From assembly GCF_001514495.1 (NCBI RefSeq), contig NZ_BCNM01000001.1, forward strand, positions 848,438 through 912,437: a stretch of DNA of 64,000 nucleotides, given 5' to 3'. This document shows positions 26,075-37,167 of this stretch, piece by piece. This DNA is from Paenibacillus pabuli NBRC 13638 (GTDB taxonomy: Bacteria; Bacillota; Bacilli; Paenibacillales; Paenibacillaceae). The position numbers were made by a program, and so were the translations under genes. The notes beneath the pieces were generated by a model. The model did not search any database. It was not told where the DNA came from and worked only from the letters and a program-made list of their open reading frames with translations. Position 1 is the first letter of the stretch. Each line of letters starts with the position of its first letter.

Positions 26075-26183
26075 ACGATCACTCCATACGTTGATTTCAC
26101 ATGCATTAGCATATTTAAATATTCACCAGAGAGGGACTTAACTCCTGCCCCGAAAGCAAGAACCGACAAGATCCACGCTCAAT

Positions 26184-26218
26184 GGAAATAAAAATACGGC
26201 TACCTGTTTAGGACAGCC
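26184..26218 (-). terminator. Terminator downstream of the 26466 frame
   Basis: GGCTGTCCT and AGGTAGCC pair around AAAC on the minus strand, followed by GTATTTTTATTT. Confidence 0.6.
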
Positions 26219-26247
26219 CCTTCTTGTGGTTCTCTAACTCACTCCAC

Positions 26248-26466
26248 TTACATTAACTTTAGAAGCTCGGTAGTAATATCTGTTGAATATCGAACTTTAT
26301 TTACAAGCAATTCCCGTGTTCCTGATTGCTTCTTACCTGGTTCTTGGATTGTGATTTTCCTACTTGTGACTCCACTAAGGTAGGTTAAAAAAGCAACCCT
26401 ATAAGTAGGTTTGATTTTCCAAGCTTCCGCTGGATTAAGATCTTTATCTAGGTAAACAAAGTACAA
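26248..26466 (-). CDS. Hypothetical 72-residue protein, possibly a fragment
   Basis: The start is a TTG at 26466 with GGAGAG just upstream; the frame is open further back into the transposon-end repeats without a better start. Text such as YLDKDLNPAEAWKIKPTYR looks genuinely coding, but the family is not recognised. It is followed by a terminator at 26184-26218. It may be the end of a longer gene cut by rearrangement at the repeats. Confidence 0.4.
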   Translation of the reverse strand: MYFVYLDKDLNPAEAWKIKPTYRVAFLTYLSGVTSRKITIQEPGKKQSGTRELLVNKVRYSTDITTELLKLM

Positions 26467-26507
26467 CTCTCTCCATTGGACACCTATCGGCGTGGGAATG
26501 AGGTCGT

Positions 26508-26746
26508 TTGTTCATGTCCCTCTCGGCAATCGGTACAAGTTCTTGTTCTCAACTGCCAGTTTCAGTCTGATATTTCGCTTGTTTAATGCCTAGCCGACCA
26601 TGTTTAACCTCTCATCGTGTCAGTTTTCCTTTAACTATTTGAACATTGTTATGTATTATGGGTATTTAATGAACTTGTAAGTGCGTGTGCGTAATGTTTA
26701 GATATACACCTAATCGGAAATCGAACGATGTTCTTGTCCCTCGACA
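26508..26746 (-). repeat. Outer transposon-end repeats
   Basis: On the minus strand TGTCGAGGGACAAGAAC begins at 26746, matching the copies at 22202 and 22160. GAACAAGAACTTGTACC lies at 26548-26532 and agrees in 16 of 17 positions with the left-end repeat at 7077. A weaker GAGGGACATGAAC ends near 26510. These look like the end of another or an older Tn7-like element. Confidence 0.65.
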
Positions 26747-26807
26747 ACTGAAGCATAAAACGACTGCATATCGAGAGGAGCATAATGGTTCGTTGCTTAG
26801 CCAACAC
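26747..26807 (-). pseudogene. 5' fragment of a Y-family DNA polymerase gene (UvrX/DinB-like), cut by the transposon end
   Basis: GTG at 26807 follows AGGAG and starts VLAKQRTIMLL. After a two-base CT duplication the next frame reads LDMQSFYASV, the catalytic metal-binding motif of Y-family polymerases (UvrX, DinB and UmuC types). The text then runs straight into the TGTCGAGG transposon end at 26746. The rest of the gene is not found on the left side of the island. The upstream SOS boxes agree with this identity, since such polymerases are LexA-controlled. Confidence 0.65.
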
Positions 26808-26829
26808 TGAAATCACTCCTGTACATTTA

Positions 26830-26871
26830 AGAACGTATGTTTGTATATATTATAAAACGAACATACGTTCT
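26830..26871 (-). promoter_or_regulatory. Promoter with two LexA (SOS) boxes
   Basis: CGAACATACGTTCT (26858-26871) fits the Gram-positive CGAACRNRYGTTYC box at 13 of 14 positions, and AGAACGTATGTTTG (26830-26843) at 12. A TATAAT on the minus strand (26854-26849) lies between them. It serves the truncated polymerase gene. Confidence 0.75.
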
Positions 26872-26930
26872 TTGTGCAAGAGGTAAATATTTATATTAGG
26901 TATACGAGGAAGTGATGGATTCAAATCATA

Positions 26931-27108
26931 CTAAGTCACCAGCTTCGCCATTATTTGAACTCCACCAGTAACAACTTCTTCTCCAGTAGAGATTTTAATT
27001 ACCATAGCAAAATAACAAACGTAATAAGTCAAAATGCCTATCGCATAGTTGATTGTTGTTGTTATAAATAAATGTAACAACGTTTTATTAATTAGCCCCT
27101 TTTCACAA
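26931..27108 (-). pseudogene. Possible membrane-protein remnant
   Basis: A 58-codon frame without a usual start reads LINKTLLHLFITTTINYAIG, then hydrophobic ILTYYVCYFAMVIKI and ISTGEEVVTGGVQIM to a stop at 26931. The pattern of two short membrane spans looks coding, but no ribosome site or start is seen. Confidence 0.3.
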
Positions 27109-27141
27109 AAAAACCGTCGATCATTTTCAGATCAACGGTTT
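27105..27141 (-). terminator. Terminator of the ABC-3C operon
   Basis: AAACCGTTGATC and GATCGACGGTTT pair (one mismatch) over TGAAAAT, followed on the minus strand by a T-run. It lies about 120 bases beyond the stop of the ATPase gene. Confidence 0.7.
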
Positions 27142-27264
27142 AACGGTTCAAGAAAATTTTATTCAATCTCATGTCTCGATAGTGAGTTCATACCAGCTTA
27201 TACTCATCACATTTCCCAATAACAAACATTAAAAAGAATTGTTAATTGAAAGAAATACAAGCTG

Positions 27265-29088
27265 TTATACATTAAAGAAACCATATCTCCCTACTTCTTT
27301 GTTTTTTGTAAACTCAATGTAATTTATTTTTTTTAAAATAGATATTGGAGGTTTTTTATTTTCCAATATAATTACTTGTCGTTTTGTTTGAGCTAATTCT
27401 TCAAAAAATTTGTTTTGCAGTTCTTCAGGCGTCTTATCTTCGTTTTCATCTTGTTCCTTATAGGAGGTTACAGGGGAATCAAGGACAACAAATCCTGGGT
27501 GAGGCAAAGCGCTACTAATACAATATTCCATTAATCCTATAATAAAGGCTCCATAACTAATAGATCGGTATCCTTTTCCAAATAACCTCCTTGCTTTTCC
27601 TGATATAAGAACATCTTTATTTTTAGGATCAAAATCAACAGTAGAAGAATCCGGAAAGTTCCAATCAGTCAAAAATCTTTGTATATGCACACACAATTCA
27701 GCTATTAATCCAGTGTAGTCCATTTCAACAGTTTGATTCTGTTCGTCTACTTTTGTTAAAACTAATTTACTTGCTATTAATTCTCTTTCATTCATCAGTT
27801 TTTCAATCGATGATCGAAAACCAGAATATTCAATTATGTTTTTTTGCTTTTTTAGAAATGCTGTCAATTCCTCTTGAATGAATAGTATCTTTGGAGAGAG
27901 TTGCTCATCGAGTTTAATACTTATTTCTTCATACTTTAGATTAACATCTAAGGTTGATTCTAACAGTAAAGCTTTTTCACCTTCCATAGACTCAAGTGCA
28001 TCATTAAGGTCTTTAAGATGACTATTTATTTTAAGAAGTTCTTTCGTATATGAGTCCTTCCTTTGTTTAATTTCTACGTGGTCGCAATCTTCTGTATTTG
28101 TAATTAGTTGATTACAATGAGGACACCTTTCAAAGTCTAACATCGAAAAGTAATGATCCCCTTCAATCAAGAATGATAACCTTTTAATGTCAGTCTCATA
28201 TTGTTCTTTCAGGAGATAAAATCTCTTGATTAATTGATTAGTAGAGAGTAGCCTAGACTCATTACTTTGAATATTCTCCCAGAAGATCTTACGTTTTTCC
28301 GTTAATGTTTCGATTTCCGAACTTAATCCACTCCGTTTTAATAACAACTGTTCAATATCTTCAGATAAATTGTGGTCACTCTGTGGCAATTCTAATAATT
28401 TAATTTCCGCTTCTATATCCAAAATTAGTTTATTAATAATATCTATTTGAGCATTAAAAAAACCATTTTGGTTGTCAGTCTTTACTGTATTTCGTGTTAC
28501 AGAATCATCTTTATTTGAGATGATAAGCTTAAAAATAGATTCCTCTGCGGTTTGGTTGTTATTTTTAGATTGAATTGGTGAGTTCTTTGAAATGATCTCA
28601 ACCTCATTAATAAGAATATAATCGTTAAAACTACGGTAGCTGAACCTTTGAGTTTCCTTAGTTCCCTTGTTTTTAATTACAAATAACTCTGTGTTTATAA
28701 AGCCAGACAACTTCATGAGAAAACTGGATACGCTTTCTTTCTTCGCATGCTTTTGAGCTAATTCTGTAAATTTGCTATTAGATTCAATTTCCGAAATAGC
28801 TGAGTTATATTTTTTAACTTTTCCCCCTGTCAGTCCTCTCTCAAGAGTATAGACTTGGTTATTACGGCTGATTATCTCAAGCTGGACAGTGTGATACTCC
28901 TTAGCTTCATCGATGGGTTCAGGTAACTCGGTACCACCTAACATAAAGTTAATACATTCAAAAATATAAGTTTTCCCTGTATTCGACGGGCCTGCAATCA
29001 CATTCAATCCACTCTTAAACGAAACCTCTGAAACTTTCTCATCATTCCCTATAATTCGGAGCTTTCTAAGTTCAAAGCCGTAAATCAT
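27265..29088 (-). CDS. RecF/SMC-like ATPase of an ABC-3C system (DUF3732-type)
   Basis: The protein has 607 residues. The N-terminal ABC half has Walker A GPSNTGKT at about 32-39. Two coiled-coil arms (about 190-450) meet at a Rad50-like zinc hook, CPHC near residue 320. The C-terminal half has the signature region (FGKGYRSISYGAFIIG) and Walker B VVLDSP, followed by a KEQDENED insert typical of DUF3732 proteins. In three-component ABC systems this ATPase is thought to sense foreign nucleic acid and license the effector. Its ATG overlaps the stop of the middle component (ATGA), so the genes are translationally coupled. It is the last gene of the operon. Confidence 0.85.
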   Translation of the reverse strand: MIYGFELRKLRIIGNDEKVSEVSFKSGLNVIAGPSNTGKTYIFECINFMLGGTELPEPIDEAKEYHTVQLEIISRNNQVYTLERGLTGGKVKKYNSAISEIESNSKFTELAQKHAKKESVSSFLMKLSGFINTELFVIKNKGTKETQRFSYRSFNDYILINEVEIISKNSPIQSKNNNQTAEESIFKLIISNKDDSVTRNTVKTDNQNGFFNAQIDIINKLILDIEAEIKLLELPQSDHNLSEDIEQLLLKRSGLSSEIETLTEKRKIFWENIQSNESRLLSTNQLIKRFYLLKEQYETDIKRLSFLIEGDHYFSMLDFERCPHCNQLITNTEDCDHVEIKQRKDSYTKELLKINSHLKDLNDALESMEGEKALLLESTLDVNLKYEEISIKLDEQLSPKILFIQEELTAFLKKQKNIIEYSGFRSSIEKLMNERELIASKLVLTKVDEQNQTVEMDYTGLIAELCVHIQRFLTDWNFPDSSTVDFDPKNKDVLISGKARRLFGKGYRSISYGAFIIGLMEYCISSALPHPGFVVLDSPVTSYKEQDENEDKTPEELQNKFFEELAQTKRQVIILENKKPPISILKKINYIEFTKNKEVGRYGFFNV

Positions 29089-29591
29089 TCAAGACCACTC
29101 CTTGTAAGAGCTTCGTACATAAACTCTCCTCCCCAACTTCCAAGTTTATTATCAATATATCCTTTTAGTTCTTCATCCGAGTATTCTGAAAAAAATTGAC
29201 TAACCCAAAATGCATTGTTCCGTAATAACTTATAATACTCAGACTCAAAAAGATCTAGAAAAGCATTTGTTAATTCCGTGGCTATATAAGAAACACCATT
29301 TCCCCCAAAAACAATTTCTAATAAGGTTCTACTGTACATTAAATCCAACCCATCTTGCATAGCTTTCCTTCGAACAACAATTTCTCCTGAACGATGAGGA
29401 GTAGCAGGGTGAATTGAATCCGGTGAATTGGGATCACCGATATCCCTGGTATGTAATACTAAGTAATCGTAGTAAACCAATCTTTGCAAATCGAGATAAG
29501 CCGGCTGATTCACTGATAATATAATTAAAGCTCTTAATCCAATCTCCAATGGAGAATTAAAAGCCATATCATTCGCCGAATGCTCTGCCAT
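29085..29591 (-). CDS. Middle component of an ABC-3C system
   Basis: The protein has 168 residues from the ATG in TAATG, where the effector's stop and this start share one base; an upstream in-frame ATG at 29603 lies inside the effector gene. Features of ABC-3C middle components are visible: SPLEIGLRALIILSVNQPAY at the start, DYLVLHTRDIG, HRSGEIVVRRKAMQDGL and a C-terminal helical part (FLDLFESEYYKLL). These proteins bridge the effector and the ATPase. Sandwiched between them with overlaps on both sides, it completes a compact three-gene module. Confidence 0.8.
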   Translation of the reverse strand: MAEHSANDMAFNSPLEIGLRALIILSVNQPAYLDLQRLVYYDYLVLHTRDIGDPNSPDSIHPATPHRSGEIVVRRKAMQDGLDLMYSRTLLEIVFGGNGVSYIATELTNAFLDLFESEYYKLLRNNAFWVSQFFSEYSDEELKGYIDNKLGSWGGEFMYEALTRSGLE

Positions 29592-30691
29592 TAGTTCACC
29601 CATTTCTTAATTTCGTCTTCATTAGCCAGATGATGGCATATCCCTGCCAAATCATTACCCTTCAGTGAATTGTATAGAGGGTAACTCGGTACATTTAGGT
29701 TTCGAGCTGCTAGACAAACTTTTTTGACTCTCTCAAATCCATCTTCATGTTCAGACTCAAGTATATCTATTATGCCATCGTAAACTTCTTCCTTCAGCTC
29801 TTTAAAAGCATCTACACCAGGAGGAAGTGTATCTCTTTCAAACCTCATTAGTGATTCAGCAGAATAAAAAGATTTCCTTTGCCTTTCAAAATGGTTAAAA
29901 AAGTTATGATGTTCAGGAAGCTCTTTAACAATAATCCGCTTTACTTTATGACTATCAGAATATGCCTCAAGGAGCTTCGTAATGTATAACAACTCATCTT
30001 CCGCAATTTGTTCAGGAGGAAGCACTGGCTGAGGCCGGTTCTTTTGAAGTCCACCAAACCTATAAGGGAAATATCTAGTTTGAGCATGTTGTTCGATTAA
30101 TCTTTGTGGTTCAACACTATCAATAATAGTGAAATCGAAGGAGGAAACATAATCAGAGAAATCTCCTTGTAATTCAATATTCTGCTTAATGGTAATCTTT
30201 TTCTTACACTTTGTTTCCCAGTTTGCTATGAGTCCTTTCCTTAGAGATTCAGGCTCATCTATTAAATCTCCTAAAGTTGTAGATACACCTTTTGGGGCTA
30301 CGAAGTAATACTTTCTAGGAACAGTATATTTACCAATATAAGTGTAGTAACAAAGTTTTCCAAGTTCTATCCAAATATTGCTGGGAGTAAGAGCATTATC
30401 GTAATGCTTGCATTGATAATTATCCCATATAAGTTGCTCCTTCTTGTCATAGACTGAATATGCAACTACATCTCTACCCATATCACCGGCTCCCCCACAG
30501 CGGCGAACCTTTACATATGTCTGAGCAAGATATCCTGTAGCCCATTCACAAACTAAATCTTCAAAGTCATCTTCGGAAATAACTTGTAATCTTTTAATCG
30601 GTTCAATAGTCTTTCCTAAGAGTAAATCAGCATTTGTGATTTTCTTCTGAATAACAGGAATTGGTATCTCTAATTCTTCCTCATCGTTCAC
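29591..30691 (-). CDS. ABC-3C effector with Mrr-like PD-(D/E)xK nuclease domain
   Basis: The protein has 366 residues from a GTG at 30691. Residues about 30-130 form a restriction-endonuclease-like fold: DLVCEWATGYL, then GGAGDMGRDVVAY with the catalytic Asp, and NYQCKHY with the QxK pair. The C-terminal 180 residues (ELPEHHNFFNHFERQRKSFY onward) match the helical C-terminal domain found in ABC-3C effectors, which docks on the middle component. The likely action is DNA cleavage when the ATPase signals infection. It is first in the operon, and its stop overlaps the middle component's start. System membership is well supported by order and domains; the trigger is unknown. Confidence 0.82.
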   Translation of the reverse strand: MNDEEELEIPIPVIQKKITNADLLLGKTIEPIKRLQVISEDDFEDLVCEWATGYLAQTYVKVRRCGGAGDMGRDVVAYSVYDKKEQLIWDNYQCKHYDNALTPSNIWIELGKLCYYTYIGKYTVPRKYYFVAPKGVSTTLGDLIDEPESLRKGLIANWETKCKKKITIKQNIELQGDFSDYVSSFDFTIIDSVEPQRLIEQHAQTRYFPYRFGGLQKNRPQPVLPPEQIAEDELLYITKLLEAYSDSHKVKRIIVKELPEHHNFFNHFERQRKSFYSAESLMRFERDTLPPGVDAFKELKEEVYDGIIDILESEHEDGFERVKKVCLAARNLNVPSYPLYNSLKGNDLAGICHHLANEDEIKKWVN

Positions 30692-31118
30692 ATTTGTTCA
30701 CTCCAATCTATACAATATTTAGTAAAATAGTACCACATGCAGCCAGTATAATCACCTAAATATTCCATCAATTGAGAGGTGGTATTATGATATTCGTAAC
30801 ACACAAAACGAAAAAGCTAAATTAAAGTCTGTTGTGTCTGATATGACATGGATTAAGGGGATTTCTCGAATCATATGTTATAAAACATGTTACATATTTG
30901 CAACTGACATTAACAGTACAAATTCTTATAATTCCTATATATAACTTGAGTTATATGTAGTTTGAGTTTTCAAAATATAAACAGCGTTTTAAGATAAACC
31001 CGTTAGCAAGATCTCCATAGATATCAACACCTGATTGCTTCTGACCCTGACTAACGTTTCCCGTTAAAGATTAAAACAAAAATTAACGTGAATAATCTCA
31101 TCCTGCCAAGCTTTCTAA
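30692..31118. other. Intergenic, no intact gene
   Basis: A+T-rich. A 77-codon open stretch (about 30724-30954, +) without a start contains SIERWYYDIRNTQNEKAKL and may be a degraded gene. Nothing else is supported. Confidence 0.4.
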
Positions 31119-31418
31119 CATCATAGAATAAAAATCAATGTTGAGGTTCGAGATTATGAAGAGTTTATACGTCCAGAGATAATCGATGCCGCGGATCTTA
31201 TATTAGCTAACGCTGTTGTTGATGATAATTCGGTTATTTCTTTCATACGTCTTATGTTTGATGATCGTCACGTCGTACGTAGGCACCTATCCCCTGAGAT
31301 TTATGAGCACTTACACATTCGATTACGTAAGATTGAAAGTGAGCCAGACGCGAACAAACGAATCCAAATGACCCAGGAAACGGAACAATGGCTCAGAAAT
31401 ACACGGCGGTTACATTAA
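31119..31418 (+). pseudogene. Coding remnant of unknown family
   Basis: A 99-codon open frame from a TAA to a TAA reads as real protein (VEVRDYEEFIRPEIIDAADL, later LRKIESEPDANKRIQ) but has no ATG, GTG or TTG near its beginning; the first ATG is at 31252. It is probably the C-terminal part of a gene whose 5' end was lost at the edge of the island. Confidence 0.5.
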
Positions 31419-31548
31419 TGTAGTCCAACCCGGCTTTTCTCAACTGGCCGAAAATGACCTTAGTATCTTCCTCTCCGCCAGCCCATTTATGAGCATAATC
31501 TAGGTTGTTATCCTTTGTTTTACTTAACATAACCCCATAAAATTTTCG

Positions 31549-31581
31549 AAAAAAACCTCCTGGAAAGAGATCCAAGAGGTT
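31549..31581 (-). terminator. Terminator of the beta-glucoside operon
   Basis: AACCTC-T-TGGA pairs with TCCA-G-GAGGTT over a 6-base loop on the minus strand and is followed by TTTTTTTC. It lies about 45 bases after the glycosidase stop. Confidence 0.85.
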
Positions 31582-31624
31582 GATAGTAAGATTCTTCTCA
31601 ACAGTTATATTATATCTGGTTCTT

Positions 31625-34958
<3,334 letters not shown>

Positions 34959-34999
34959 ATTGCTCCTTTTAACTTATTCTGGGTGTATATAAAATAAAA

Positions 35000-35080
35000 A
35001 AACCTGAATAGGTGAGGAAGCACACCAATAAAATGTACTTATCACTTATCCAGGCTTTGCCCAACGAATGGTAACAACCC
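35000..35080 (-). promoter_or_regulatory. Ribonucleic antiterminator (RAT) and overlapping terminator before bglP
   Basis: On the minus strand the RAT GGGTTGTTACCATTCG leads to GGGCAAAGCCTG (35080-35051). Its 3' half is the first arm of a terminator hairpin, CCTGGATAAGTGA with TCACCTATTCAGG, then a T-run (to about 34995). LicT binding to the RAT would prevent the terminator from forming. Confidence 0.85.
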
Positions 35081-35098
35081 TGATCTATATTGTAAATA

Positions 35099-35947
35099 TT
35101 AGTTCCTGCTGGTCACGCGCCTGATATGGAGCATGAAATAAACCATTTCAGCTTCGGTCGTTTCAATCTTATACTCTTCCTGTAAGTAAGTTCTAACCTT
35201 CTCACTACAGTCAAAAGCTTCGGGATATTTGGAAACCACTTGTTTGTAGAGTTCATCATCTTCGCTCGGAATCGTCTCATTACGCATAGTGCGATACGAA
35301 AAATATCTCAAATGAGTCACAAAGCGACTGTAGTTTAACGAATTCTCATCCAATTCGATTCCGTAGTGAAGGGTCACTATATTAAGGATTCCCTGAACCA
35401 TTTGGGTAACGAGCACGGTCTGTTCCATTTCCTGACCGTCCTGCTGTCCATTCACAAAATGCATGGCGATAAAACCAGCTTCATCAATAGGCAGCGTAAA
35501 CCCGGTTTTGTTTTCGATAATTTGTAGAGCATGCAAAGCAGTTTGATACTCTTTCGGGTAAAATTTTTGTATCTCCCAGAGCAATGCATTTTTAAGGCTC
35601 ATTCCCTGTGCAGAGCGAGTTATTGCATAACTAATATGATCGGTGAGAGCCAAATAAATATTGTTGCTAAAGGAAGTTTGCAGATCGCTCGCTGCGTATC
35701 GAATAATCTGATCCGTTAATTCCAGATGCTCTGGAGGAATTTCACTTAATAATGTTGAAAGCCGTTCAGATAATTCTTTGGTCTCCATTACAAAAGTTTT
35801 TTCAATTCTAGCCAGATCTATATCTTCACCTGGATTTTTATGGTATGCCAGTCCTTTCCCAATAACAATAACCTCGGATCGATTGGGTCCTTCAACTAGA
35901 GCAACATTATTGTTAAATATTTTTTTTATTCTCAAAATCTCGCCCAC
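35099..35947 (-). CDS. licT: Transcription antiterminator, LicT/BglG family
   Basis: The protein has 282 residues: an RNA-binding CAT domain (about 1-55, ILRIKKIFNNNVALV then VIGKGLAYHKNPG) and two PRD modules with phosphorylatable histidines (for example HLELTDQI and ADEAGFIAMHFVN-like DEAGFIAMHF). When the substrate is present and PTS phosphorylation allows, it binds the RAT sequences and lets transcription continue into its own gene and into bglP. Both RATs are present: one in its own leader, one after its stop. The start is behind GTGGGCGAG, a weak site, as is common for BglG-type genes. Confidence 0.92.
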   Translation of the reverse strand: MGEILRIKKIFNNNVALVEGPNRSEVIVIGKGLAYHKNPGEDIDLARIEKTFVMETKELSERLSTLLSEIPPEHLELTDQIIRYAASDLQTSFSNNIYLALTDHISYAITRSAQGMSLKNALLWEIQKFYPKEYQTALHALQIIENKTGFTLPIDEAGFIAMHFVNGQQDGQEMEQTVLVTQMVQGILNIVTLHYGIELDENSLNYSRFVTHLRYFSYRTMRNETIPSEDDELYKQVVSKYPEAFDCSEKVRTYLQEEYKIETTEAEMVYFMLHIRRVTSRN

Positions 35948-35966
35948 TTTGTTTTTTTTAATAACA

Positions 35967-36045
35967 AAAAAGCCTAAACAATCCAGAACTAAATATCACT
36001 TAGCACGGATTAGTTTAGGCTTTGCCTGCTGTGCAGTAACAACCC
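35967..36045 (-). promoter_or_regulatory. RAT and overlapping terminator in the licT leader
   Basis: The RAT GGGTTGTTACTGCACAGC then AGGCAAAGCCTA lies at 36045-36016; AAGCCTAAACTAATCC pairs with GGATTGTTTAGGCTT to form the terminator, followed by TTTTG. It is a second copy of the bglP site, giving autoregulation. Confidence 0.88.
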
Positions 36046-36064
36046 TAATATTTATTGTAAACAC

Positions 36065-36093
36065 ATTATATACGATTTTAAAAGCGCTATCAA
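36065..36093 (-). promoter_or_regulatory. licT operon promoter with cre-like site
   Basis: TTGATA (36093-36088) and TATAAT (36070-36065) are 17 bases apart. TTGATAGCGCTTTTAA (36093-36078) overlaps the -35 box and resembles the CcpA-binding cre sequence, implying catabolite repression. The rest to 36288 shows no gene. Confidence 0.75.
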
Positions 36094-36288
36094 GGGAAAA
36101 TTCAAATATTTAATTGGTGCCTCATACTAAATGAGAGCGAGTTACTTTACATATCATTGATCAAACTCCCTACTTCATTGTTTTATTGAACAATGATTCA
36201 AGAAGTTCATCAGATATTATAATCAAGTTTCCGGTTCTTAAGATATGAAAATCCCCATACAACAATTGAAGCTGGGACTACACAGCAT

Positions 36289-36693
36289 CTAGCAAGTCCA
36301 TTGACCGATACTCCACAAATAACTGTTTAACGTTGATCCATAAGTTCCGCCGAAAAATGTGCTAACCATGAAGTCAGTATTAAGTCTACTTTTAGCACCT
36401 TTATCTAGCGAATAAATGCGAGTTAGATTCATGACTTGGGCGCCTTGAACGCCCAACTCCACAAGTATAATCCTCAAAATTAGAATGAGAACACTGACGA
36501 TCCAGACAAATAAAGCAAACAAAAGCAAGAGAATTAATGTCATGATGCCGATGACCTGCGATGGCATAAACAGATCAATAAAGCATCCAATCCATGGCAC
36601 ACCCAAGGCTCCAACCACACCAACTAATCCAAACAGACAGTCTGACTCGAATAATGATAGGGATACCCTTCGAGCAAAAAAAGAGAAGTCCAA
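36289..36693 (-). pseudogene. MFS transporter C-terminal fragment
   Basis: The 134-residue frame has three to four membrane segments and then GVQGAQVMNLTRIYSLDKGAK split by the usual loop, and NTDFMVSTFFGGTYGS, which matches the second half of YnfM-type major-facilitator proteins. An N-terminal half is absent, no ribosome site is seen and several residues of the family are altered. It is probably a dead remnant. Confidence 0.6.
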
Positions 36694-36827
36694 AATAGGC
36701 TAAAAGCAGCCCCTATAAAGTTACTCCTTTTCCGTCATATATATGTGTGTTAATTAAATAGTAAACTATAGGAAAGGAAGCAGATATAAAGAAATCGAAA
36801 CAATAATATCGTTATTTTAAGCTTCAC

Positions 36828-36862
36828 GAAAAAATACAGCAGACACTCTAAAGTGTCTGCTG
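36828..36862 (-). terminator. Terminator
   Basis: CAGCAGACACT and AGTGTCTGCTG pair perfectly over 4 bases; on the minus strand TATTTTTTC follows. It probably ends the transcript of the AraC gene at 37168. The interval 36863-37167 shows no convincing gene. Confidence 0.8.
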
Positions 36863-37167
36863 ATGTCTGCTTAATGAAACTCTTTTCACGATTTTTAAGT
36901 TATCTCATTGGTAAATGTTCGATTGACTTCCTGATTATTCGCAGCAAAAAACTCCGAAGCAGTCGTAGCGCAATACTATTTCATAACGGATATCTCCTAA
37001 CCAGATATTTTTCAGCAGGTTTTTGTATACTCACGTTATGCTTACCGCTTCTGTAGTTCTTCGGATTGTTCGAATCTACGGTTAAACATTTAAGAGCCTT
37101 TTACTTTGGAATCCGAAGCACAAGTTTGGTATTTTGATTAGCCGCTGACCTCAGAACCATAGTTTAT

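Noticed and set aside
30724..30954. 77-codon open stretch on the plus strand
   Set aside because: No start codon, A+T-rich and no recognisable motif; kept only as a note for the intergenic region.
31393..31575. 60-residue minus-strand frame with LRKAGLDYINVT, reminiscent of old-yellow-enzyme proteins
   Set aside because: Most of it is the terminator of the GH1 operon and the opposite strand of another remnant; the resemblance covers only a dozen residues.
36853..37056. 67-residue plus-strand frame
   Set aside because: No ribosome site, starts inside a terminator hairpin and has no family-like features.
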